Shown here piece by piece: positions 9,615 through 17,301 of a stretch of 34,462 bases of DNA. The stretch lies in assembly GCA_028284485.1 (NCBI GenBank), contig JANQRQ010000096.1, positions 1-34,462 of the forward strand, in the 5' to 3' direction. This DNA is from Planctomycetaceae bacterium (GTDB lineage Bacteria > Planctomycetota > Planctomycetia > Planctomycetales > Planctomycetaceae). Below the pieces are notes generated by a model. It did not search any database, was not told the DNA's origin, and worked only from the letters and a program-made list of their open reading frames with translations. Both the position numbers and the translations under genes were made by a program. Position 1 is the first letter of the stretch; every line of letters begins with the position of its first letter.

Positions 9615-9861
9615 AGTCGTGACCAATCCCAACTGCAGTCTGATCCGCGGCCGCCACTACAAGACTCGCAACCGCCAAACCTACATTGAAACCAATCAGT
9701 TTTGGGAATTCACGACGCGACCCAATTTCGGCTTTGTGCCGTTCCTTTTGTTCTTAACATGGCCATCTGGATTCGATGTCCCCATCTCAATAGGCGAACT
9801 TTGTAATGCAACCTGGAACGGTTCCTGATAGCATGACAGCGAAGCATGTGCGCATCTGGCA

Positions 9862-10134
9862 ATGCTACATAGCAAAGACTGGAACTGGAGAAACCCCTTG
9901 GCTGCGAACAAACAAAAAGCTGTTATCTACTTGGTCGTCGCAATACTTTCGCTCCTCGGGTCGGCCGATCTATTTTGGACGGCGTACAGCACAGGATCGA
10001 TTCGTTCCGGAGTGATCGGGGTAGGTGCAGTGTTGGTTTCGATACTTCTGCTGAGCGAATGGCGGAATTCACGATCAGACACAATGCAGCCCGCTGCCGA
10101 CGGCGACGTAACGAATGTCGACCCCAACGCATGA
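9862..10134 (+). CDS. Small two-helix membrane protein, unknown function
   Basis: The 90-residue frame encodes two hydrophobic segments, AVIYLVVAILSLLGSADLF near residues 20-38 and SGVIGVGAVLVSILLL near 49-64. They are joined by a short loop and followed by a polar tail ending DVTNVDPNA. This composition is unlikely for a chance frame. No strong Shine-Dalgarno sequence precedes the ATG and no homolog is recognised. It is the only plus-strand candidate in a stretch of minus-strand DUF1559 genes, placed between a DUF1559 relic and an intact copy. It could be a real accessory gene or a chance open frame; I lean towards real because of the clean two-helix pattern. Confidence 0.45.
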   Translation: MLHSKDWNWRNPLAANKQKAVIYLVVAILSLLGSADLFWTAYSTGSIRSGVIGVGAVLVSILLLSEWRNSRSDTMQPAADGDVTNVDPNA

Positions 10135-10328
10135 CAATTGGCCCACAGCCGGCAGTCATCAATAGCCCACGGCGAATACCGTCGTGGACTTCTTTGCGTC
10201 CGAATCGCTTCGGTGATCCGTCTAGAACAATGTGCAAAAAGGGCTCTGCACAAAGAGCCTAAAACTGTCTTTTGCGAACTCTTTGAAGATGCATGCCGAC
10301 CCGACGTAAACCACGTTGCCCGTTTCTG

Positions 10329-10390
10329 CGTGCTCCGTGTCTCCGTCGTGAAATTAGTTTCTTCGCTTCGCAACGCGCTGGCAAAGTCAG
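10329..10390 (+). repeat. Composite intergenic repeat, partial copy B (modules 4 and 5)
   Basis: GTGCTCCGTGTCTCCGTCGT is followed by TTTCTTCGCTTCGCAACGC and CTGGCAAAGTCAG. This is nearly identical to 9386-9444. It lies immediately downstream of the DUF1559 stop at 10408 (minus strand), so it is part of that gene's 3' flank. Modules 1-3 are not present here. Confidence 0.75.
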
Positions 10391-10407
10391 CAGCACTCAT
10401 GCAGGTA

Positions 10408-11469
10408 TTAATAGATCTCCATTTTCAATCCATCGTTGCGAGAAAAGAGCCGCTGGTACAGCCCGTAGGTAGTTCCGTTTCTATGAAGATCGAAGCGACC
10501 CTCCACATCGATCCAGGCTGACGCGGAATGCTGGATATTCTCGCTAACAAACTTCACCGAACCGTCGCAGAACAAGAAGTGCGCGCCTCCTGGATGTGCA
10601 CTGCCCGCAGTGCGATTCGGTTGCGGATTTCCCTGCGGCTCAGTCCAGTTCATGGGCCATTCCCCTTGCACACACAGAGAGTTGGTGGCCCCCTGCGCTC
10701 CGGTGAACCCATTCTTTTCCTGGGCGCCGTACCAGCGGGACCGGTTCATTCCATCGGTTTGCATGTTCCACTTCGTTTCCGCCACGAGGATTGTATTGGC
10801 AACACCGTCGGTCACGTCATCCAGGCTGATTGGCCCGCCGACATTGTTACGCCCGAGTACTCCATTGCGGCGATACATTTCGATTTCGGGATCGTAAGTA
10901 CCGCCGTTGTGGTAGCCGTTGTAGGAACCGGCGTTACCCTGATAGCTGCTGGTCGCAGAGTGGGAAATCGCTCCATCGGCGCGAGTTCCCGGCTTGGCGT
11001 CACTGGGGCAACTAAAAGATGGGTTGACCGTCGCGCACAAAGCTGCATTGGTATAACCGTTACCAGGGAGGAGATTGCCCTGGGTATCCACACGATTCTC
11101 AGCCGCCTGCTGCTCCCAACAGAATTGCGGAAACAGACCAGCGCTGTCCACGAACGGTAGAATTGCCCAACCCCAACTAAACGCGGAACCGCCCCGACCA
11201 CTGTTCGGGTCACCGTCGAAGATCCCGGTGTAATGATGCCCCGCAGGGAACATTTGATAGATGTCATGATAGTTGAGCAGAGCCAACCCCAGCTGCTTCA
11301 TATTGTTCTTGCATTGCGTGCGGCGTGCCGATTCGCGTGCCCGCTGCACGGCCGGAATTAGCAGCACCAACAAAAGAACGACAATCGCGACAACGACTGT
11401 GAATTCGACGATCGTGGCCCCGCGTCTCAACCGATGTTTTCGCAGAGTTTTTTGTTTCGGTTCCAGCAT
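10408..11469 (-). CDS. DUF1559 prepilin-like protein 1
   Basis: The 353-residue product starts with a class III (type IV prepilin-like) signal. RRGATIVEF places Gly17 before the cleavage site and Glu22 at mature position 5, followed by a hydrophobic stretch to about residue 40. After VQRARESARRTQCKNNMKQLGLALLNYHD comes the DUF1559 (SBP_bac_10) domain. The C-terminus has FLFCDGSVKFVSENI, the family hallmark. The frame contains GTG-ATG at the start; the ATG at 11469 is chosen because the same GTG-ATG arrangement recurs in all three copies. Such proteins are greatly expanded in Planctomycetota and are thought to be pseudopilin-like surface or periplasmic proteins; their exact role is unknown. 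It is about 360 bases downstream of copy 2, so it may have its own promoter. Confidence 0.92.
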   Translation of the reverse strand: MLEPKQKTLRKHRLRRGATIVEFTVVVAIVVLLLVLLIPAVQRARESARRTQCKNNMKQLGLALLNYHDIYQMFPAGHHYTGIFDGDPNSGRGGSAFSWGWAILPFVDSAGLFPQFCWEQQAAENRVDTQGNLLPGNGYTNAALCATVNPSFSCPSDAKPGTRADGAISHSATSSYQGNAGSYNGYHNGGTYDPEIEMYRRNGVLGRNNVGGPISLDDVTDGVANTILVAETKWNMQTDGMNRSRWYGAQEKNGFTGAQGATNSLCVQGEWPMNWTEPQGNPQPNRTAGSAHPGGAHFLFCDGSVKFVSENIQHSASAWIDVEGRFDLHRNGTTYGLYQRLFSRNDGLKMEIY

Positions 11470-11618
11470 CACGGTACCCCATTCTGTGTGCGATGAATCG
11501 ATGGGCCGCAGCTATATTTCAACAAACTGATTCTCGAAGTTATAGATCGAGCAGGAAGAGAGCCGCATCTTGTTCCAATTTCGATAAGTTCTAAGTTTCG
11601 CAACGGACGAGATCGTTG

Positions 11619-11678
11619 GTAACCCGACGCGTGAGCGAGGGATTCTCGTTGCAGTCCCTCACTGACGTTTCGGGTTAC
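11619..11678. repeat. REP-like inverted repeat, GTAACCCG type
   Basis: The arm at 11619-11642 (GTAACCCGACGCGTGAGCGA and four more bases) is matched by the reverse complement of the arm at 11655-11678, with four mismatches in 24. A 12-base loop separates them. It lies between two DUF1559 genes. Motifs of this type are dispersed in planctomycete genomes. It could fold in RNA as a strong hairpin in the DUF1559 1 leader or as the 3' end of copy 2. Confidence 0.65.
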
Positions 11679-11752
11679 AAAAGTTGAAAACGCACAACTT
11701 CGAAACTGGCGATTCAGGGTTCATTTAACTCCACCAAGAATCGCAATAATGG

Positions 11753-11797
11753 ATTCCCGCCCCCGCCTACACGGGGACAGGCCTACCGCGCGGGAAT
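11753..11797. repeat. ATTCCCGC/GCGGGAAT inverted repeat with enlarged loop, copy 2
   Basis: The same 8-base arms as at 9006-9025 and 17254-17273 are separated here by 29 bases that contain GGGGACAGGC. This sequence resembles the end of the MITE-like element at 13332-13410. It lies just downstream of the DUF1559 2 stop. Confidence 0.5.
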
Positions 11798-11835
11798 GAC
11801 TGCTTATCTGACACGACTCCGACGCCCGCGATGGT

Positions 11836-12885
11836 TTACCAAGTATTAACCGGATCCTGATCGTTTCTGGAAAAGAGTCGCTGATAGAGGCCGTATCCTT
11901 TCCAATCGTTTGGCCGATCGAAACGGTTACACACGTTGATCCAAGGCGTCGCCGTATGCTCAATCTGATCGCTGATGAATTTCACGGAGCCATCACAAAA
12001 CAAGAAGTTCGCGCCCCCTTTGTGGGCACTTCCGGCTGTTCGGTTCGGTTGCGGGTTCCCTTGCGCTTCGGTCCAGTTCAAGGGCCATTCCCCTTGCACA
12101 CACAAAGCATTTGTGGCCCCTTGGGCACCGGTGAGACCGTTTTTCTCCTGGGCGCCGTACCAGCGGGACCGGTTCGTCCCGTTCTTTTGCATGTCCCATC
12201 GCGTTTCGGCAACCGCAATGGTATTGGAAGACCCGTCTAGGATATCACGCATGTTTCTCGCGCCGCCGGCATTTGTGCGCCCGAAAATACCGTTGCGGCG
12301 ATACATCATCTCTTTGTAATTCTTGTCCCACGTGACCTGGTAGCCGTTGTACGAACTCGAATTTCCCTGATAACTGCTCGTTGCCGAACCGATGATCGCA
12401 CCGTCCGTCCGATTGGTCGGCATTCTGTCCGACGGACACCGATAATAATGCAGTACCTTTCGACAAAGGTCGGCGTTGTAAATGCCGGAGCCCGGTGATG
12501 TTTCGAAGCGGCTCTCGGCCACCTGCTGTTCTGGGTTGAACTGATTGAACAATCCGCCCGCGTCAGTGAAAGGCAAAAGCGACCAGCCCCAACTGAAACC
12601 GGAACCGCCGCGATCGCTATCAATGTCTCCGTCAAATGTCCCCATGTATTGGTGACCGATTGGAAACAAATAGTAGGCGTCGTGGTAATTGTGTATCGCC
12701 AGTCCGATCAGTTTCAGATTGTTCTGGCATTGAGTTTTGCGGGCAGACTCGCGTGCCTGGTGAATGCCAGGCAGAACGATCGCCAACAGAATGACGATGA
12801 CGGCAACGACGACGAGGAACTCCATCAGGGTAAACCCGTGTCTGTGCCGATTTCTACGCAGCGCACTTCGTGACCGTTGCAACAT
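11836..12885 (-). CDS. DUF1559 prepilin-like protein 2
   Basis: The 349-residue product has RHGFTLMEF, giving Gly17, Phe18 as the mature N-terminal residue and Glu22 at mature position 5, followed by a hydrophobic helix to about residue 38. The DUF1559 body follows with ARESARKTQCQNNLKLIGLAIHNYHD and ends with FLFCDGSVKFISDQI and RLFSRNDQD. An AGGAGG sequence lies 8 bases before the ATG at 12885, with a GTG directly in front of it. Over the last 150 residues it is very close to copies 1 and 3, for example GAQGATNALCVQGEWP, which points to recent duplication or gene conversion. A 105-base element shared with the alpha/beta hydrolase leader lies 65 bases upstream. Export and assembly by a type IV-like pilin system is inferred. 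Confidence 0.92.
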   Translation of the reverse strand: MLQRSRSALRRNRHRHGFTLMEFLVVVAVIVILLAIVLPGIHQARESARKTQCQNNLKLIGLAIHNYHDAYYLFPIGHQYMGTFDGDIDSDRGGSGFSWGWSLLPFTDAGGLFNQFNPEQQVAESRFETSPGSGIYNADLCRKVLHYYRCPSDRMPTNRTDGAIIGSATSSYQGNSSSYNGYQVTWDKNYKEMMYRRNGIFGRTNAGGARNMRDILDGSSNTIAVAETRWDMQKNGTNRSRWYGAQEKNGLTGAQGATNALCVQGEWPLNWTEAQGNPQPNRTAGSAHKGGANFLFCDGSVKFISDQIEHTATPWINVCNRFDRPNDWKGYGLYQRLFSRNDQDPVNTW

Positions 12886-12949
12886 CACATGGCCCTCCTG
12901 TGAATGGTGACTGCGAAACGAAAAAGAAGTGACTGAAGGTTGTCGGCTT

Positions 12950-13054
12950 TACAGCGTATTACGCGGACTTCTTGCCGCGACAATCGTGTATTGTTCCGAA
13001 TTAGCTGGGTCCCACGAGCCAGAAGCGCCCGCACGAAGAAAGTAAACCACTCTA
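12950..13054 (-). promoter_or_regulatory. 105-base conserved upstream element, copy 1
   Basis: From TACAGCGTATTACGC to AACCACTCTA (plus strand), this stretch is colinear with 33545-33648, with shared blocks such as CCGCGACAATCG and TCCCACGA. Both copies lie 50-65 bases upstream of a minus-strand gene start, in the same orientation, with the near-palindrome GCGTATTACGC at the gene-proximal end. It could be a shared promoter or leader region, a small RNA or a mobile repeat. Confidence 0.6.
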
Positions 13055-13108
13055 GTTTTCAAAGTTCATATCCTAGTTTTTAGTTCTGAGTCTTCAGTGG
13101 TGCCATTT

Positions 13109-13271
13109 GAACCACGAAAAGAACGAAACAAACGGATGGTCGGTTTTGTGTTCTTTCGCGTCTTCCGTGGTAAATCCTACTCAACGAGACTTGTGAGACG
13201 CCCATTCGCATCGATTGGCGTCCGTTTGCAATTTCGTTTTCCTCTCCGAGTGCTCCGTATCCCGGTGGTCA
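13109..13271 (+). repeat. Composite intergenic repeat, diverged copy C
   Basis: Module 2 is present as GAACCACGAAAAGAACGAAAC to TCTTTCGCGTCTTCCGTGGT (13109-13170). A diverged module 3 (CATTCGCATCGATTGGCGTC) and module 4 (GTGCTCCGTATCCCGGTGGT) follow. Module 1 is missing and module 5 is not clear. It sits downstream of the broken DUF1559 gene. Confidence 0.65.
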
Positions 13272-13331
13272 ACCATTCCGCGTCGCGCAGATCGCAAGGC
13301 TGCTGCCAGTGGCGGACATTCAACCGTCATA

Positions 13332-13410
13332 TAAAAGGGGACTGGCTCGCGCGAAATGCCAGCGTTCTTGCAAGGACATCGTCCGCGTAGCGTGCCTGTC
13401 CCCCTTTTTC
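13332..13410. mobile_element. MITE/REP-like element with AAAAGGGGAC ends
   Basis: The left end AAAAGGGGACTGGC and the right end GCCTGTCCCCCTTTTT are inverted repeats bounding about 79 bases of non-coding DNA. It lies between the composite repeat and the stop of the broken DUF1559 gene, as if inserted into a flank that is uninterrupted in the copies at 9400 and 10350. GGGGACAGGC-type ends are known from REP elements mobilised by TnpA-REP (Y1) transposases. No transposase is encoded in the window, so it would have to be mobilised in trans. Confidence 0.5.
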
Positions 13411-13428
13411 ATTTGCCAGCGCAGTCAA

Positions 13429-14478
13429 CTAAAACCCATCCACTTCCAAACCATCGTTTCTTGAAAAGAGACGCTGATAGATTCCGTAACCGACTCCTCC
13501 GTTCTTTCGATCGAAGCGATTCTCCACATCGATCCAGGCTGAGGCGGAATGCTGAATGTTTTCGCTGATGAATTTCACTGAGCCATCGGCGAGTAAAAAG
13601 TGCGCACCTCCTGCGTGCACACTCCCCGCTGTGCGATTCGGTTGGGGGTTGCCCTGCGGCTCGGTCCAGTTCATAGGCCATTCTCCTTGCACACACAAAG
13701 AATTCGTAGCGCCTTGCGCACCGATGAAACTGTTTTTCTCTTGGGCACACCAGAGGCGAGACCGGTTCGTTCCGTCGTTTTGCATGTTCCATTTTGTTTC
13801 CGCCAACATGATCGTATTCGAAGAACCATCGGTCACGTCACGCATACTCCGCGGCCCCCCGACGTTATCACGCCCGAGCATCCCGTTGCGGCGATAAAGC
13901 TCGATCTTCGGATCGAAGTCACCACCGTTGTGGTAACCGTTGTACGAACTTGAATTTCCCTGATAGCTGCTGGTTGCTGAATTGGGGATCGCACCAGCGG
14001 TGCGATTTGTCGGCTTGGAGTCTGCGGGGCAACTAAATATCGGTAAATAGGTGGTGCACAATTCCGCGTTCGAGGAACCCGAACCGGGCTCCGTTTCAAC
14101 TCGATTCTCGGCAGCTTGCTGCTCGGAGTTAAACGAGTCGAAAACACCGCCTCAGTCAAGAAATGGAGTTATCGCCCAACCCCAACCGAATCCGTTGCCG
14201 CCTCGGCCGCTGTTCGGATCCCCGTCAAAAATGCCCGTGTAGCGATGGCCCGCCGGAAACAATTGATAAACGTCGTGATAATTGTGCAGAGCCAAACCAA
14301 ATTGCTTCAAGTTGTTCTTGCACTGCGTGAGGCGAGCCGCCTCTCGCGAATGCTGGATGGCCGGGAGCAGCAAGCTCACTAAGAGAAACATAATGGCCGC
14401 GATAACGATGAATTCCACGATTGTAAAACCGTGTCTTCCCCGACATTGGCGCAGCGCGCCGTGTGACCGTTGCGACAT
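13429..14478 (-). pseudogene. DUF1559 prepilin-like gene 3, interrupted by one in-frame TGA
   Basis: An AGGAGG ribosome binding site lies 8 bases before the ATG at 14478. The frame starts [23 protein letters not shown] with an intact prepilin cleavage site (Gly17, Glu at mature +5). It stays open for 108 codons, meets TGA at 14152-14154, then continues in the same frame to 13429. The full length would be 349 codons, the same as copy 2. At the stop the sequence reads PFLD-stop-GGVF, where the intact copies have PFVDSAGLF and PFTDAGGLF, so a single base change explains it. The remainder is intact, ending FLLADGSVKFISENI. TGA is a normal terminator for other genes here, so this is probably a recent pseudogene. 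Readthrough or a sequencing error remain possible. Confidence 0.88.
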
Positions 14479-14544
14479 CACGTGGCCCTCCTGAGAATGG
14501 TGACCTCGAAGCGAGAAAAGATGTGACGGAATTTTGTCGGCAAT

Positions 14545-14560
14545 CAGAGCGGTTGCTCTG
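14545..14560. promoter_or_regulatory. Short hairpin upstream of DUF1559 3
   Basis: CAGAGC and GCTCTG form a perfect 6-base stem around a 4-base loop, 67 bases upstream of the ATG at 14478. It could be a leader hairpin or a small operator. No equivalent was seen before copies 1 and 2. Confidence 0.25.
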
Positions 14561-14774
14561 CCTTGTGCCCGCAATGGACGGCTTCACGACTTCGATACTG
14601 TGTGACCGCGAGGCAGAACGGCGTCAAGTTTTTTTAGAACGGAAAAGAGCTAAAGAAATGCCAGCTTCGTTCTGCGAGATGTGCGTCTGTCATTATATCA
14701 GATTCAGAAAACTGCACAGCAAAATTCGGCGATTGTGACGAAATATCAAGCAATGTCATTGCGGCGTTCAAATG

Positions 14775-14796
14775 CCTTCGCTGGCACTTCAGGCTT
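14775..14796. repeat. Short dispersed repeat (CCTTCGCTGGC...CTTCAGGCTT), copy 2
   Basis: This differs from the motif at 8945-8966 by one base and has the same GCGTTCAA sequence about 10 bases earlier. It lies just before composite repeat copy D, as copy 1 lies before copy A, so the two stretches share a longer organisation. Confidence 0.6.
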
Positions 14797-14847
14797 CGAT
14801 GGGTTGATCGCACAAACGCGTTTCTCGATCGCTGTTTCGGCACTCAT

Positions 14848-15162
14848 CTGTCACCTCGCCCTCTGGGAGAAGTCGGCCGCAGGCCGGGAGTGGGGATTCC
14901 GAATTAGTGTTCGATTCTCAGAATTGATCTTCTGACCACGAAAAAAACGAAATGCACGAAACCGAAAGCAGGGTCTGATCGTGATTATTTCGTTTCTTTC
15001 GCGTCTTTCGTGGTTCAATCGATTCGACTCTACGCACCGCACCTTCATTCGCGTCGACTGGCGTCCATTCGCGGTTCTAAATCGTATTCCATCTCAGCGT
15101 GCTCCGTGCCCCCATGGTGAATAGCACTTCTTCGATCTAATGTGCACTGGCAAAGCCAGTGG
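14848..15162 (+). repeat. Composite intergenic repeat, copy D
   Basis: All five modules are present in the same order as in copy A. They are CTCTGGGAGAAGTCGGCCGC near 14860, the TGACCACGAAAA to TCTTTCGTGGTTCAA inverted repeat at 14933-15018, CGTCGACTGGCGTCCATTCG near 15053, GTGCTCCGTGCCCCCATGGT near 15100, and CTGGCAAAGCCAG near 15148. Spacing matches copy A within a few bases. No reading frame within it looks like a real protein. Confidence 0.75.
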
Positions 15163-15215
15163 CACTCTCTGCTTGGTGTGCGCACCGTTTGGTAAATCCA
15201 TTGGCATATGGAGAT

Positions 15216-15242
15216 CGGCTCAGCAGGAGCTTCGTCCTCCCG
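15216..15242. repeat. GGCTCAGCAGGAGCTTCGTC motif
   Basis: This GC-rich motif contains GGAG and CTCC half-arms around CTTCGTC. It resembles dispersed motifs commonly seen in planctomycete intergenic DNA. Only one copy is in the window, so calling it a repeat rests on recall of the motif type rather than on a second copy here. Confidence 0.35.
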
Positions 15243-15568
15243 TAAAGTACATGCGTTCTTACATGGCCAATGTGTGGCTGGGGCGCTGAGGGCGCTCGTG
15301 TCGATGCCCTGTATCATTGCCAGCTGAATCGACACAAAAAGACGCAGCGCTCCCACAGCCCCAGTTGGTCGGTGATCGTCAATTGCAATCGGTTAACCGG
15401 GAGCGTCGCCTCCCAATTTCGCAGAGCATGGGTCCAGTTTCAGAGCGACTATCCCACTTGGAATTCAACTCCCTGGTTGCGATCGTCGACAACACGAAGA
15501 CATAATTGCAGTCGTCAAATGCGCCGCGCGCGATGAACGGCCACGTAACCAAAGACGAGGAATGACAA

Positions 15569-16852
15569 ATGATCGGTCATCTCGAATTGATCCCGAATAA
15601 TGAATCGGCTGTAGCACCCTCGATGAAACTCTCGGCGCGGTGGAAGTGTGTGCTCGTAACTTTGGTGTGCCTTGCCTTTTGCTCAGCACCATTGTCGGCA
15701 CAAGACCGTGGCGAACCTTGGGTCCGCCACACGATCGACAGTTCCTCGCGCGGTGCCGACGGCGTCCGCTTAGCCGACGTCAATGAAGATGGTTTGATCG
15801 ATATGACCACCGGCTGGGAACAAGGGGGCGTCGTCCGAGTTTATCTCAACCCCGGACCGGACGCTGTTAAACAGGCCTGGCCGGCAGTCAGCGTCGGCGA
15901 GGTCGGTTCTCCGGAAGATGCGGTCTTCGCCGATGTCGATGGCGACGGCGCAATCGACGTCATCAGTTCTTGCGAAGGAAAGATCATGTCGATGTTCGTC
16001 CATTGGGCACCAACCAATCCCGCGCAGTATCTCGACCCCACGGCCTGGCAGACGTCGCCAATTCCAATTACCGATGGCTTGAGCCGGTGGATGTTTTGCC
16101 TGCCGTTCGACATCGACCACCAAAATGGTATCGACCTGATGGCCGGCTCGAAGAATCCCAACGGCGTTGTCGGATGGCTCGAGGCCCCGAAGAACGCGCG
16201 CGATTTGGCAGCTTGGAAATGGCATCCGCTGTATCAAGCCGGTTGGATCATGTCACTGATCGCTGAGGACGTCGATGCGGACGGCGACATGGATGTCATC
16301 CTGACCGACCGTAAAGAGTCCTCCCGAGCGGCCCGCTGGCTCGAAAATCCCGGTGTCGGCGCAAAGCAACGGCAGCCTTGGCCCATGCATTTAATCGGAG
16401 GTGCAGACCAGGAGATCATGTTCCTCGTTTCCCGCGACCTGGATGGGGACGGGTTACGCGACTTCGTGGCTGCCGTCAAAGACGGAGATATCCTGTTCTT
16501 TCAACGTCAGCCGGGAGACACACCGAAGTGGGAAACGCATACGATCCCAATGCCACCGAATAGCGGAACCGGCAAAGGAGCCGAAGTGGGGGATATCGAC
16601 CTCGATGGGCAAGCGGACGTTGTTTTCAGTTGCGAGCATTCGGAAGAGAAAACCGGCGTGGCCTGGCTGTCTTGGGAAGGCTCCCCGACAACTGGGACAT
16701 GGACGGCCCATGAAATCAGCGGGATGAAAGAAGGAGTCAAATTTGACCTGCTGCATTTGTTGGATCTCGATGCCGATGGCGATCTCGACGCCGTCACCTG
16801 CGAAGAGCGGCACAACCTGGGGATTATCTGGTACGAGAACCCGACGCGTTAA
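15569..16852 (+). CDS. Secreted VCBS/FG-GAP repeat protein
   Basis: A 427-residue frame starts at the ATG at 15569, supported by GAGGA about 8 bases upstream. A second in-frame ATG at 15623 would begin directly at the signal peptide MKLSARWKCVLVTLVCLAFC, cleaved after PLSAQ, so the protein is exported either way. The mature part repeats a calcium-binding loop of the form D-x-D-x-DG-x2-D at least six times: ADVNEDGLID, ADVDGDGAID, EDVDADGDMD, RDLDGDGLRD, GDIDLDGQAD and LDLDADGDLD. These are signatures of FG-GAP/VCBS beta-propeller blades, as in integrin-alpha-like proteins. Such proteins are abundant in Planctomycetota and may bind polysaccharides or other surface proteins. It stands alone between two composite repeats; the ligand is unknown. 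Confidence 0.9.
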   Translation: MIGHLELIPNNESAVAPSMKLSARWKCVLVTLVCLAFCSAPLSAQDRGEPWVRHTIDSSSRGADGVRLADVNEDGLIDMTTGWEQGGVVRVYLNPGPDAVKQAWPAVSVGEVGSPEDAVFADVDGDGAIDVISSCEGKIMSMFVHWAPTNPAQYLDPTAWQTSPIPITDGLSRWMFCLPFDIDHQNGIDLMAGSKNPNGVVGWLEAPKNARDLAAWKWHPLYQAGWIMSLIAEDVDADGDMDVILTDRKESSRAARWLENPGVGAKQRQPWPMHLIGGADQEIMFLVSRDLDGDGLRDFVAAVKDGDILFFQRQPGDTPKWETHTIPMPPNSGTGKGAEVGDIDLDGQADVVFSCEHSEEKTGVAWLSWEGSPTTGTWTAHEISGMKEGVKFDLLHLLDLDADGDLDAVTCEERHNLGIIWYENPTR

Positions 16853-16905
16853 TCCGGGAAAGCCGACTTTGCCGCCGTGTACGTTTTCTGTGGAAGAGTG
16901 ACTGG

Positions 16906-17132
16906 TGCCACTGGCTTTGCCAGTGTGCCTCGTGAATCAATCAGATTCACCACGGGGGCACAGAGAACACAGAGAACGTAATTCCAAGAACCGCGAATAG
17001 ACGCCGATTGACACGAATCAATTGTGCGATTCATAGAGGCGAATGGATTGAACCACGAAAGACCCGAAAGTAACGAAAGATTGGATTTCTAACCGGTCAC
17101 TGAATTTCGTGCATTTCGCCATTTTCGTGGTT
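16906..17132 (-). repeat. Composite intergenic repeat, inverted copy E
   Basis: The modules appear in reverse complement and reverse order. CACTGGCTTTGCCAGTG near 16908 is module 5, ACCACGGGGGCACAGAG near 16951 is module 4, and ACCGCGAATAGACGCCGATT near 16990 is module 3. GAACCACGAAAGACCCGAAAG to ATTTTCGTGGTT at 17049-17132 is module 2. Module 1 was not seen. It lies between the VCBS gene and cmk. Confidence 0.72.
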
Positions 17133-17253
17133 AATGACGCGGTGGGTGAGAATCAACAACTTCGAAACGAAGAATCGATTCACTTCCTCCAATGTGGCAC
17201 ATCGGGATTGGCCGATGGTGCGTCAATCGCTGAAGAATGAAAACTCATCCTGG

Positions 17254-17273
17254 ATTCCCGCTTTCGCGGGAAT
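17254..17273. repeat. ATTCCCGC/GCGGGAAT inverted repeat, copy 3
   Basis: Perfect 8-base arms surround a TTTC loop, in the orientation opposite to the flanks of the copy at 9006-9025. It lies 28 bases beyond the cmk stop and could serve as a 3' hairpin for the cmk transcript, although no T tract follows. Confidence 0.6.
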
Positions 17274-17301
17274 GAAGCTCCACGGATATTGCACTGCGAC
17301 T

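Noticed and set aside
13429..14478. Selenocysteine or recoding at the TGA of DUF1559 3
   Set aside because: The aligned residues in intact copies are Ser and Ala, not Cys, no plausible redox partner is present and no SECIS-like hairpin is obvious after the stop; pseudogenisation is simpler.
9006..17273. ATTCCCGC/GCGGGAAT hairpins and other direct or inverted repeats as a possible CRISPR array
   Set aside because: Copies are widely separated, not regularly spaced, differ in loop length and lie in both orientations; there are no spacers or cas genes.
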